Shown: positions 7,539 to 15,763, counted from the first letter of the stretch. The stretch is DNA of 24,177 nt from CAWJPY01 sp963844865 (GCA_963844865.1 CAWJPY010000018.1:1-24177), one strand, 5' to 3'. Notes: generated by a model not told the origin, from the sequence alone. Program-made: numbers and translations.

Positions 7539-10500
7539 ACCTCGTGGCCGCGTACGTCAAGAGGCCGCACCTGGTGCTCTCCGTCGTGCTGCTCCTGGCC
7601 GTGGTGGGGGTGGTCGGCTTCTTCAAGATGCCGGTCAACCTCTTCCCCGACAGCGAGCGGCCCCAGATCGCCGTGGTCACGGTGTGGCCCGGCGCCTCGG
7701 CCGGGGACGTGGCCAGCGACGTCAGCCGGGTGATCGAGAAGGAGCTCAAGACCATCGAGCTGGTCCGCCGGGTGACCTCCACCGCCAACGACGAGGTGTC
7801 GGTGGTGATGGCGGAGTTCGAGTACGCCAAGGGGCTGGAGTCGGCGGCCACCGACGTGTCCAACTCGCTCAACAAGATCCGCCCCCTGCTACCGCCCGGC
7901 ATCCGCCCGTTTCAGGTGTACAAGATCTCCTCCGCCACGCCGGCGGTGCTCACCCTCTCGGTGACACCCAGGCCGGAGTCCCACCTCGACCTCTCCCAGG
8001 TCCGCCGGCTGGCCGAGAACCCGATCAAGGAGGCCCTCCTGCGCCTGCCGGACGTCGAGAACGTCGAGGTGTTCGGCGGCTACCAGAGCGTGGTCCAGGT
8101 CGACCTCGACCCCGACCGACTGCAGATGTTCCACCTGAGTCCGGGCCAGGTCGTCGAGGCCCTTAACACCTGGAACCGCAACACACCCGAGGGTCTGGTC
8201 CTCTCCAAGGGCAGCCAGGTCCTGCTCAAGAGCCAGGGGGAGTTCGCCCGCCCCGAGGAGGTGGCCGGCGTCGTCATCAGCGCCCAGCCCGGGCCTCCCG
8301 TCTACCTGAGGGACGTGGCCGACGTGCACGCCGGCATCCAGGAGCGCCTGTCGGCCTTCCACGGCAACGGCAAGCCGGCCATCGGCATCAACATCCAGCG
8401 CGCCCTCTCCGGGTTCGCGCTGCCGACCATCCAGTCGGTGCTCTCACATCTGCCGAAGCTGGAGAAGCAGTACCCGGGTCTCGAGTTCGCCGTCGCCGAC
8501 ACCCAGGGCGAGCTGATCTCGACCAGCGTGTCCAACATGGTCAACGCCCTGCGCGACGCCATCATCATGACCGTCATCGTCATCTTCCTGTTCCTGGCGG
8601 ACACCCGCGGCATGCTGCTGGCCGGGATCTCGATCCCCTTCACCTACCTCATCACCTTCGCCTTCATGTGGCTCGCCGGGTTCGAGTTCGACATGGTGAC
8701 CCTGACCGGCGTCATCCTCGGCGTCGGCATGCTCCTCGACGACGCCATCGTGGTGCTGGAGAACATCGAGCGCCACTATCACAAGCTCGGCGAGAAGATC
8801 GAGGACGCAGTCGTCGGCGGCACCCAGGAGGTGATGCTGGCCATCCTCTCGGGCACCTACGCCACGGTCGTCGTGCTGGTGCCCATCATCTGGATCGGCG
8901 GCTTCGTGCAGACGGTGCTGCGGCCGCTCTCTCTGACGCTCTCCATCGCGCTCATCGCCTCCTACATCGTGTCGGTGACGATCCTGCCCATCCTGGCGCC
9001 GTTCATCCTCCGCCTCGGGGGCAGGATCGAGCGCTTCCGCTGGGAGCTCGCCCTCGACCGCTTCGTGCAGGGGAAGATCCTCCACCCCATCCAGGAGTTC
9101 TTCGTCGGGACCGTCCGCGTTGCGCTCCGCCACAAGCCCTTCTTCATCATGCCGGCGGTCATGCTCCTCATGCTTTCCGGGCGGGTGGTGATCCCGCTCA
9201 TCGGCCGCGACCTCATGCCGCCCATGGACACCGGCATCTTCCGCGTCACCTTCGAGAGCTACCCCAACACCCCGTTGCCGCGGACGGAGGCGCTGCTGGC
9301 GCAGGCCGAGGAGGCGATCTGGCGGCAAGCCGGGGTCACCATGACCTCGGCCACCCTCGGCTCCGAGCCCGGGGTCCTGTCCTTCGGCTCCGGGCGCAAC
9401 CCGCAGCAGGCGTTCGTGACGGTCCACCTCGTCAACCGCTTCCAGCGCACCGAGACGATGTGGGCCATCGAGCAGAAGGTGCTCGGCGAGCTGCAGAAGA
9501 TGCCCGGCATCCGTTTCCCGGCGGTCTTCGACTACGGCGCGACGCCGCTTTCCACCATCCGCGCCACCGTCGACCTCATGATCTCCGGGCCGGACCCGGT
9601 GGTGCTCGACGGCCTGCGGCAGCAGGTGCAGCGACGGCTGCTCGAGGCCGGCGGTCTCACCGCGGTGGTGCCGACGTGGACTCTGGACCGGTCCGAGTAC
9701 CGGTTCATCCCCGACCCCGAGCTCCTCTCGATCTACGGCGTCAACGCCGCGACGGTCGCGGCGCAGGTGGGCGCCCAGGTGCGCGGCTACCCGGCGACCC
9801 TGTTCCGCGTCCCCAACCAGGACTCCCTGGCGGTGTGGGTGCAGGCCGCGGCCGACCGCCGCTCGAGCCCTCGCCGGCTGGAGACGCTGCCGATCCTCAC
9901 CCCCAGGGGGCCCGTGCCCCTCGCCAGCCTGGGACGCATCGAGAACGCGACCGTACCGACGCTCTACACCCACCAGGACATCGTGCCCACCGTCGACGTC
10001 CTCGGCTACCGCACGGTCCACGCCGTCACCCACATCGACGACAACGTCGACCGGGCGCTGGCCGGGCTCGAGCTTCCGGCCGGCTACACCATCACCCATG
10101 AGGGGGAGCAGAAGACGATGAACGAGGCGTTCTCATCGCTCATCGCGGCCCTCGCCCTCGGGCTCGTCCTGCTCTACTTCTCGCTGGTCCCGGCCTTCAA
10201 GTCGTTCCTGCACCCGCTCACGATCATGGTCGGCGATCCCGCTGGGCATGATCGGCGCCACCTGGGCGATGCTCCTCGTCGGCAAGCACCAGTGCATGCC
10301 CGCCTTCATGGGCATGATCCTGATGGCCGGCATCGTCGTGAAGAACTCGATCCTGCTCATCGACTTCATCCAGGAGGCGCGGGCCCGCGGCGACAGCCTG
10401 CACGACGCCCTCGTCGGCTCGGTCCGTGTGCGGACGCGGCCGATCCTGATGACCGCGGTGGGCACCTCGGTCGGCATGCTGCCCATCGCGCTGCAGTGGG

Positions 10501-10682
10501 CGATCGGGCTCGAGCGCCTCTCGCCGCTGGCGGTCGTGGCCATCGGCGGCCTCATGGTGTCGACCTTCCTGACGCTGATCTACGTGCCGATGTTCTACGA
10601 CCTCTTCGAGTCGGCGCGGCTCTGGGTCACCGGCGCTCGCCATGCCGTCCGGCACGCCGGCGAAGCTTCTCAGATCAGGTAG
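7535..10682 (+). CDS. RND efflux pump, inner-membrane transporter (AcrB/HAE type), one frameshift
   Basis: ATG 7535 has GGAGG six bases upstream and overlaps the adaptor stop. The N-terminal helix and FPDSERPQIAVVTVWPGAS motif are typical. The proton-relay aspartates are in GVGMLLDDAIVVLENIERH (D402, D403), and the lysine of the partner helix is in AGIVVKNSILLIDF. These mark an HAE-type proton-driven drug or hydrophobe pump rather than a CusA-type metal pump. An extra G near 10232 (GTCGGCGATC instead of GTCGCGATC) shifts the frame. Correcting it joins IMV to AIPLGMIGATWAML and yields 1048 residues, the normal size. The last 13 bases overlap the 3' end of arsG on the other strand. The substrate is unknown. 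The operon order TolC, adaptor, pump is complete, so it could function without other genes. Confidence 0.9.
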
Positions 10683-11359
10683 AAGGTCGAGCGCAGCGTC
10701 TCGTACACGCCCACGGCGAGGACGACGAGCGCCGTGACCGGCCGCGCCCAACGCTCGACGACCTGGACCTTGTCCAGCGCAGCGCCCAGCCAGCCCACCC
10801 CGGCGGCGAGGAGCACGGCGAATGCCGCGACCGGGAGTGCGGTGCCGACGCCGAACGCGGCCGGCAGGAGAATGGGTGAGCCGTGCTCGGTCGCGAGCGG
10901 CACCAGCCCACCAAAGAAGAGCCCCGCCGACACCGGGCAGAACGACAGGGCGAAGACGATGCCGAGCAGGCCGGCGCCCCACACGCCCGAGCGGTCGACC
11001 CACCGCCTCAGTCGGTCGCTGAAGCCGATCCCGGGCAGGCTCAGCTTGACGACCCCCAGCAGCAGCAGGCCGAGCACGATCAGCAGCGGACCCAGCAGCC
11101 GCGGGAGGCTCTCCTGCAGGAAGGTTGACACGGCGACCATCGACAGCAGGGACCAGACCGCCGCGGCGCCGAGCGCCACGTAGGCGAGGGTGCGCCCCGC
11201 CGTGTACAGCACGCCCGACGCCAGGGCGAGGCGCGCGCTGCCCACCTGGCGGCCGACGTACGACACCGCCGCGATGTTGGTGGCCAGGGGGCAGGGGCTG
11301 ATGGACGTCAAAATCCCCAGCCACACCGCCGAGGAGACGGCGAGCCACACCGACGTCAT
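10670..11359 (-). CDS. arsG: ArsG-family permease (CcdA/DsbD-like; aminoaromatic arsenical efflux)
   Basis: 229 residues from ATG 11359, with about six membrane helices. The frame extends upstream to 11437, but that part lies inside arsF. The start overlaps the arsF stop by one base (TGATG), so translation is probably coupled. It is a CcdA/DsbD-type fold with one cysteine-proline in each half: C23-P24 in WLGILTSISPCPLATNIAAV and C141-P142 in VFALSFCPVSAGLFFGG. In the characterised arsEFG set, ArsG exports trivalent aminoaromatic arsenicals made by ArsE and ArsF. The paired cysteines would also suit passing electrons across the membrane, as CcdA does. The family assignment rests on my recognition of the N-terminal motif and the operon order E-F-G. 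Confidence 0.82.
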   Translation of the reverse strand: MTSVWLAVSSAVWLGILTSISPCPLATNIAAVSYVGRQVGSARLALASGVLYTAGRTLAYVALGAAAVWSLLSMVAVSTFLQESLPRLLGPLLIVLGLLLLGVVKLSLPGIGFSDRLRRWVDRSGVWGAGLLGIVFALSFCPVSAGLFFGGLVPLATEHGSPILLPAAFGVGTALPVAAFAVLLAAGVGWLGAALDKVQVVERWARPVTALVVLAVGVYETLRSTFYLI

Positions 11360-11817
11360 CAGTCTGAGGCGAGGAACGCCCGCGCAGCCTCGCGCACGTA
11401 CTCGGAGAATGCGCCCTCGTCGTGCACGAGCTGCCACACCTTGTCCAGGTTGCGGTGCCGCACGACCTTGCCGTCCTCATAGGAGACCAGCACCAGGGAT
11501 CGTGTCGTCAGCTCGAAGTCACGGACGAAGTGCTCGTTGTCGGGCTCCTCCACGTTCACCGCTCGCCACGTCAGCCGGCCCGACGAGAGCTCGTCCGGAA
11601 ACTCGGCGGTGATGGTCTCCCGCGACAGCCGCTCGATGGCGAGACACGTCTTGCAGCGGAAGTTGCCGTGAAAGTAGTACGCCACGACCCCGGTCGCCGG
11701 TGGTGCCGCGGCGGCGGCGGTCGTGCCGTCGGCGGCGATTCCGGCAGCGGGCAACGCGACAAGGGCGAGAGCCCCGGCAACGACGACGACAATCGACGGC
11801 AGGACGATCCGTTTCAT
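11359..11817 (-). CDS. arsF: ArsF-family nitroaromatic arsenical reductase subunit, exported thioredoxin-like
   Basis: 152 residues. The ATG at 11817 has GGAGG about seven bases upstream. The N-terminus is a signal peptide (hydrophobic residues 5-28, AGIAAD cleavage region), so the mature protein should be periplasmic. The core opens with VVAYYFHGNFRCKTCLAIER, placing a CxxC at residues 55-58. WRAVNVEEPDNEHFVRDFEL near 84 and TTRSLVLVSYEDGKV follow, then NLDKVWQLVHDEGAFSEYV near 123. This pattern matches what I know of the ArsF family, which with ArsE reduces nitro groups on trivalent aromatic arsenicals such as roxarsone derivatives. It sits nine bases after arsE and overlaps arsG by one base. 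Biochemical role in this organism is inferred. Confidence 0.85.
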   Translation of the reverse strand: MKRIVLPSIVVVVAGALALVALPAAGIAADGTTAAAAAPPATGVVAYYFHGNFRCKTCLAIERLSRETITAEFPDELSSGRLTWRAVNVEEPDNEHFVRDFELTTRSLVLVSYEDGKVVRHRNLDKVWQLVHDEGAFSEYVREAARAFLASD

Positions 11818-11826
11818 CTCCGCCTC

Positions 11827-12060
11827 CTAGGCCAGCAGGGCCTTGATCTCGCCGAGGGACGGGACCCTGCCGTGCACCTTGAGCTCCCCGTCGACGACCA
11901 GGCCGGGCGTCAGCATCAGCCCGTACTTCGGGAACTCCTTGATGTCGGTGACCTTCTCCAGCCCGTACGCGATGCCGAGCTGGTCGGCGGCCTGACGGGT
12001 GAGTCTCTCCAGCTCCTCGCAGCGCGGGCAGCCCGGACCGAGGACAACGAGCTTTTTCAC
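11827..12060 (-). CDS. arsE: ArsE-like small thioredoxin-fold protein
   Basis: 77 residues. The start has a near-perfect AGGAGGT Shine-Dalgarno site five bases away, overlapping the permease stop. The sequence MKKLVVLGPGCPRCEELERL has a CxxC at residues 11-14, then the Thr-Pro cis-proline loop MLTPGLVVDGELKVHGRVPS of the TM0996/MTH895 redox-active small-protein family. It has no signal peptide, so it is cytoplasmic. In arsEFG operons this small protein pairs with ArsF for nitroreduction. In many other operons the same family accompanies DUF318 permeases and ArsR regulators, as here. The permease stop is 10 bases upstream and arsF starts nine bases downstream, so all are one transcript. Confidence 0.82.
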   Translation of the reverse strand: MKKLVVLGPGCPRCEELERLTRQAADQLGIAYGLEKVTDIKEFPKYGLMLTPGLVVDGELKVHGRVPSLGEIKALLA

Positions 12061-12070
12061 GACGCACCTC

Positions 12071-13375
12071 CTATGCGATGAACGCTCCGTAGACGATGCC
12101 GGTGACGGTGGCCATCACCACCACCAGCGCCACGTAGACCGACGTCTTCTTCCAGCCCATCACGCTGGCGATGACGAGCATGTTGGGCAGCGACAGCGCC
12201 GGCCCCGCCAGCAGCAACGCCAGCGATGGACCCTGGCCCATGCCGGCGCCGATCAACCCCTGCAGGATCGGCACCTCCGTCAGGGTGGCGAAGTACATGA
12301 AGGCGCCGGCCACCGATGCGAACAGGGTGGCGGCGAGGCCGTTGCCGCCCACCGCGGACGCGACCCACGCCGACGGGACCAGGCCCTCGTGGCCCGGTCG
12401 CCCGAGCAGGAGGCCGGCCACCAGGACGCCTCCCAGGAGCAACGGCAGGATCAGCTTGGCGTAGCCCCAGGAGGCGGTCAGCCACTGGCCGAGCTCGCCC
12501 TCCTCGCGCGCCAGCGCCAGCGCGAGGCACGCCACGCCGACGAAGAAGGCCAGCTCGGGGTGGGCGGGCGCCGCCAGCACCGCGGCGGCCACGGCGGCGC
12601 CCATGGCCACGCCCTTCCACTGGGCGAGGCCGTACCAGCGCACCAGGATGACGCCGAGGGCCACCGCCGCCCCGGCCGTCAGCCACCACTTCAGGCGCCA
12701 GATCCCGAACCACAGGCCGGTCGGGTCCTCGGGCCGGGCCCAGTTGGCGAAGACCAGGATCGCGACCTGGGCGGCGAAGAACGCGGCGGTCTGCCCGAGC
12801 GGGCGCACCCGCTCCGGCTCGGGCAGAGTCATGGCGGCGGCCACCCGCTCCCGCTCCGAGCGCCTGAAGATGAGCGCCATCGAAGCTCCGACCACGACCG
12901 CGAACAGGACCGCCCCCACCGCCCGTGCCGCGCCGAGCTTGGCGCCGAGGACCGCAGCGGTGAGCACGACGGCGAGGACGTTGATGGCCGGGCCCGAGTA
13001 GAGGAACGCGGTGGCAGGACCGAGCCCGGCGCCCATCTGGTGGATGCCGGCGAAGAGCGGTAGCACGGTGCACGAGCAGACCGCCAGGATGGTCCCGCTC
13101 ACGGCGGCCACCCCGTAGGCCACCGCCTTGGGCGCCCGCGGGCCGAGGTACTTCATGACCGCGGCCTGGCTGACGAAGATGGCGATGGCGCCGGCGATGA
13201 AGAAGGCCGGCACCAGGCACAGCAGGACGTGCTCGCGGGCGTACCACTTCGTCAGCGCCAGGGCCTCGGTGACCGCTCCGTCGAAGCGCGGCAGTCCCAC
13301 CGGCAGCCAGTAGAACACCGCGAACGCGGCCGCCATCCAGGCCAGGGGCTTCCACTCGCTCCGCCACGCGATCAA
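12071..13375 (-). CDS. ArsP_1/DUF318-family permease (organoarsenical or metal efflux)
   Basis: 434 residues starting at TTG 13375. The TTG is supported by GGGAGG six bases upstream, whereas the next ATG (codon 14) lies inside the first helix. Some eight to ten hydrophobic helices are visible. The first half carries the family cysteine motif SGTILAVCSCTVLPLFAGI (C100, C102) and SGPAINVLAV. The second half has a matching pair, FATLTEVPILQGL and AGPALSLPNML, indicating the internal duplication of these permeases. A charged cytoplasmic linker lies between (residues 171-192). ArsP members of this Pfam family export trivalent methyl and aromatic arsenicals. Other members move copper or zinc, so the substrate is open. 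Within arsREFG context an organoarsenical is the best guess. An operator-like box lies between this gene and arsR. Confidence 0.85.
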   Translation of the reverse strand: MIAWRSEWKPLAWMAAAFAVFYWLPVGLPRFDGAVTEALALTKWYAREHVLLCLVPAFFIAGAIAIFVSQAAVMKYLGPRAPKAVAYGVAAVSGTILAVCSCTVLPLFAGIHQMGAGLGPATAFLYSGPAINVLAVVLTAAVLGAKLGAARAVGAVLFAVVVGASMALIFRRSERERVAAAMTLPEPERVRPLGQTAAFFAAQVAILVFANWARPEDPTGLWFGIWRLKWWLTAGAAVALGVILVRWYGLAQWKGVAMGAAVAAAVLAAPAHPELAFFVGVACLALALAREEGELGQWLTASWGYAKLILPLLLGGVLVAGLLLGRPGHEGLVPSAWVASAVGGNGLAATLFASVAGAFMYFATLTEVPILQGLIGAGMGQGPSLALLLAGPALSLPNMLVIASVMGWKKTSVYVALVVVMATVTGIVYGAFIA

Positions 13376-13406
13376 CGGCCGCCTCCCGCGCCTTCAGCCC
13401 CGATGA

Positions 13407-13422
13407 TTGGCGTACACGCCAA
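13407..13422. promoter_or_regulatory. Operator-like palindrome, box 2 (between arsR and the permease)
   Basis: TTGGCGTACACGCCAA, seven-base perfect arms around AC, lies 23 bases downstream of the arsR stop and 31 bases upstream of the permease start. Read in the operon direction it is ATTTGGC-N6-GCCAA, the same arms and spacing as box 1 before arsR. No good -35/-10 pair overlaps it. A run of eight T (operon strand) lies just upstream at 13433-13440. Confidence 0.65.
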
Positions 13423-13445
13423 ATGCACGGTGAAAAAAAACCGGT

Positions 13446-13784
13446 TCACGAGGCCTTCGCCTTGCCGCCGCGTCCCGTCTCCTCCAGCACGGCCTCGACG
13501 CAGCCGAAGAAGTTGAGGATGCAGGGGACGCGCAGGCGGTAGAACACCTGCTGGCCCCGCCGCTCGTCGAGCACCACCCCGGCCCGCTTGAGCAGCGCCA
13601 GGTGCTTGGACACGGTGGAGACGTCGGCGCCGATCATCTCGGTCAGCTCGCACACGCAGCGCTCACCGTGCGACAGCTCGTCCACGATGAACAGCCGGCT
13701 CGGGTGGGAGAGGGCCTTCATGACCCGTGCGCGCTCCTCGTAGGAGCGCCGGACGGTGCCTTGCAGTCGGAGTCGTTCACCCAT
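13446..13784 (-). CDS. arsR: ArsR-family metalloregulatory repressor
   Basis: 112 residues from ATG 13784. A longer frame to 13904 would run back through the promoter and operator, so it is rejected. The winged-helix core spans about residues 13-85: VMKALSHPSRLFIVDELSHG, then ERCVCELTEMIGADVSTVSK, then HLALLKRAGVV and a wing with RRGQQVFYRL. C43 and C45 in the CVC motif match the As(III)/Sb(III) site of classical ArsR. C88 and C95 near the C-terminus could add ligands. Derepression of the operon by a trivalent arsenical is the expected role. There is no Shine-Dalgarno site, and the promoter leaves room for almost no leader. Repression probably acts at box 1, which overlaps the -10 element, and perhaps at box 2. 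Confidence 0.92.
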   Translation of the reverse strand: MGERLRLQGTVRRSYEERARVMKALSHPSRLFIVDELSHGERCVCELTEMIGADVSTVSKHLALLKRAGVVLDERRGQQVFYRLRVPCILNFFGCVEAVLEETGRGGKAKAS

Positions 13785-13787
13785 GAC

Positions 13788-13803
13788 TTGGCAATATAGC
13801 CAA
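13788..13803. promoter_or_regulatory. Operator-like palindrome, box 1 (arsR promoter)
   Basis: TTGGCAATATAGCCAA has five-base perfect arms around a six-base spacer. On the operon strand the spacer is TATATT, which is itself the -10 element. A repressor bound here would block the promoter directly. Both boxes also share the flanking AT, giving ATTTGGC-N6-GCCAA. Confidence 0.75.
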
Positions 13804-13820
13804 ATACGTTCCAAGGTCAA
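13793..13820 (-). promoter_or_regulatory. Sigma-70-type promoter of the ars operon, probably leaderless
   Basis: On the minus strand TTGACC (13820-13815) and TATATT (13798-13793) each match five of six consensus bases and are 16 bases apart. Only eight bases (GCCAAGTC) separate the -10 from the arsR ATG, so transcription should start at or within a few bases of the ATG. This agrees with the missing Shine-Dalgarno site. Confidence 0.7.
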
Positions 13821-13829
13821 GACCCCCGC

Positions 13830-13901
13830 ATGATCGGCCGCACCCTCGCCCACTTCCACATCGACGGCAAGCTGCTGCGGCGCATGGGCCTGTCGGGCTG
13901 A
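13830..13901 (+). pseudogene. N-terminal remnant of a Hanks-type Ser/Thr protein kinase
   Basis: ATG 13830 reads MIGRTLAHFHIDGKLL, then RRMGLSG and stop. This mirrors the usual start of bacterial Pkn kinases (IG-x-L-x-HY-x-I-x-x-KLGxGGMG-x-VY), with the Gly-rich loop garbled and nothing of the kinase domain after it. The following bases to 14092 hold no gene that I can support. It sits across the shared upstream region of arsR and the CAP gene. A chance 23-residue match is possible but unlikely given the order of motif residues. Confidence 0.5.
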
Positions 13902-14092
13902 CATCGCGGCCGGCCCGGCCGAACGTCTCCGAGCGATGGGCCCCCCGAGGGGTGCGGAGTCGAGACCGCCGACTCCGACTGCCTCACCGCGGCCGGTGCG
14001 CTTTCATCCCCCTCCCTCTCTCGAGAAAGCATGGCATCTGGTGACAGCCCGCACCGCACCGCCACCGGGCATCGACGTACAGTTGGTGATCA

Positions 14093-15403
14093 ATGGGCGG
14101 ACGTCGGCTGCTGCTTCTGCTGGTCGCGGGGGTGGCGACCGCCGCGGCGGGCTCCTCTCCCGTGCCCCTCGTCCGCCCGGCGGTGCTGGAAGGTCGGGTG
14201 GTGGCGCGTCTCCCCGCCGGGGGGCCGTGGATGGTGGATGTGGAGCGGCCACTCAACGGCTGGGTGCCGAGCACGACCATCCTGGTGATCGCCGGGCCGG
14301 AGTGCCGCGATCTGCCGGGGCCGGGCCGACGGGTGCATCTGGTGGTCGTGCCCGATCCCGACGGCAGCTACCGCGCGCTCGCGGCCCGCGACCTGCCGGA
14401 GGTGGAGCCCCCACTCGATCCCCTGCCCCAGCCGATCGCCCTGCTGCCCGTCCCTTCAGAGGGCGGGGCGCAGGCGTCGGCCAAGGCCGATCCCAGCGTG
14501 GAGCAACAGGTGGTCGAGCTGGTCAACCAAGAGCGTTGGGACAACGGGCAGCTCCCGCCCCTCAAACAGGTGGACGAGCTGCACGCCTGCGCCGGCGACC
14601 ACAGCTTCAACATGGCGCAGCGGGACTTCTTCGCCCACTGCGACCCGGACACCGGCACGCTGCCCTGGGACCGGATGACCACCGCGGGGTACTACTGGAG
14701 CTGGGCGGGCGAGAATATCGCCGCCGGGTACTCCAGCCCGGCGGCGGTAATGGCCGGATGGATGGCGAGCTCCGGTCACCGGGCCAACATCCTGTCCACC
14801 AGCTTCCGCGAGATCGGCGTCGGCTACGCCTACCAGAGTGGAGACCTCGCCAACGTCCGAGAGGACGCGAACGGTGACTGCGTCGCCGACAGCTTCAACA
14901 ACGGCCCGTACTACGCCTACTGGACGCAGACCTTCGGCACGCGGAACTCGGTCTACCCGGTGGTGATCGACCGGGAGGCGTATGAAACCGCCACCGCCGT
15001 GGTGGATCTCTACGTCTACGGCGAGGGCTGGGCCGACGACATGCGCTTCTCCAACGACGGCGTCTCCTGGTCATCCTGGGAGCCCTACAACCCGAACCGG
15101 GTCTGGGCCCTGGCCCCGGGCAACGGGCTCAAGACGGTGTATGCCCAGATCCGCAGCGGCGCCACCGTGCTCTCAGCCAGCGACAGCATCCTCCTCGCCG
15201 CCGAGTGCACGGGCCCGGACACCATCGACCTGACAGACCAGACCATCGCCACGACCCAGACCTGGGAGGCCTGCATCCAGATCACGGCAGGCCCGGACAT
15301 CACGGTCGTGGCCCCCGGCGACGCCACCTTCAGGGCGCCGACGATCGTCCTGCGCAACGGCTTCTCGGTGCTCACGGGAGCCGAGCTGGAGGCCGGAGAC
15401 TGA
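14093..15403 (+). CDS. Secreted CAP/SCP-domain protein with C-terminal shared module
   Basis: 436 residues from ATG 14093, with no clear Shine-Dalgarno site. A signal peptide (MGGRRLLLLLVAGVATAAAG) is followed by a beta-rich segment of about 80 residues. A proline-rich linker (about 103-123) leads to a CAP (PR-1/SCP-like) domain at about 137-286. CAP hallmarks are H170 in ACAGDHSFNM, RDFFAHCDPDTGTLPWDRM, E207 in AGENIAAGYSSP, and H229 in GWMASSGHRANIL. Next is a beta-sandwich-like repeat at about 290-370 (MRFSNDGVSWSSWEPY, then GLKTVYAQIRSG), typical of secreted bacterial proteins. Residues 376-436 closely resemble the C-terminus of the protease encoded next (TIDLTDQTIATTQTWEACIQ; VLRNGFSVLTGAELEA). 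Bacterial CAP proteins are extracellular, and their activities are mostly undefined. Confidence 0.88.
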   Translation: MGGRRLLLLLVAGVATAAAGSSPVPLVRPAVLEGRVVARLPAGGPWMVDVERPLNGWVPSTTILVIAGPECRDLPGPGRRVHLVVVPDPDGSYRALAARDLPEVEPPLDPLPQPIALLPVPSEGGAQASAKADPSVEQQVVELVNQERWDNGQLPPLKQVDELHACAGDHSFNMAQRDFFAHCDPDTGTLPWDRMTTAGYYWSWAGENIAAGYSSPAAVMAGWMASSGHRANILSTSFREIGVGYAYQSGDLANVREDANGDCVADSFNNGPYYAYWTQTFGTRNSVYPVVIDREAYETATAVVDLYVYGEGWADDMRFSNDGVSWSSWEPYNPNRVWALAPGNGLKTVYAQIRSGATVLSASDSILLAAECTGPDTIDLTDQTIATTQTWEACIQITAGPDITVVAPGDATFRAPTIVLRNGFSVLTGAELEAGD

Positions 15404-15426
15404 CGCCACGGTGGTCACGGACGATC

Positions 15427-15679
15427 CCTCGAGCATCCTCACGCCCGTTCCGGGCGGTGTCACATGGGATGACACGGGGCCGCGCGGAGACAGTGGGACG
15501 TCCACGTTGCCTGTCATTCTGAGCGAGGGGAGGTCCGCCGGAGCGAGTCGAAGAATCCCCGGAGAGAACCAGCGTCGTGGCTGGCAGGCGTCCCACGGGC
15601 CTTCGGGAGATGGTCCGACTCGTCCCTCGCCGCGGACGGCGAGCTCCTCGCTCACCGTGACAGAACAAGGGTGTGTCAT
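15427..15679 (+). repeat. Dispersed intergenic repeat, copy B
   Basis: 253 bases matching 3499-3752 over the full length and in the same orientation. It fills most of the 360-base gap between the CAP and protease genes. The hairpin core CTCGCCG-CGGA-CGGCGAG is conserved. Its left part was used to recognise the partial copy at 3754. Confidence 0.85.
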
Positions 15680-15721
15680 CGGGGGCGGGATGCCAGGCGG
15701 TGGCTGTGTGGTCGGATTCAG

Positions 15722-15727
15722 TACAAT
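15722..15727 (+). promoter_or_regulatory. Candidate -10 box for the subtilisin-like protease gene
   Basis: TACAAT matches five of six bases of the -10 consensus and lies 36 bases before the protease ATG, just right of repeat copy B. No convincing -35 sequence stands 16-18 bases upstream, so this is tentative. Confidence 0.3.
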
Positions 15728-15763
15728 TCAGAAGATCGGACGTCCTCTGCGAAAGGATCCCCA

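Noticed and set aside
8444..10099. Long minus-strand open frame (551 codons) opposite the RND pump
   Set aside because: Shadow of a GC-rich gene. It is dominated by His/Asp/Glu/Arg/Gly runs, has no domain, and the plus strand encodes a clear RND transporter.
13446..13904. Longer arsR start at 13904
   Set aside because: It would run through the promoter and operator, and the extra 40 residues do not resemble the family.
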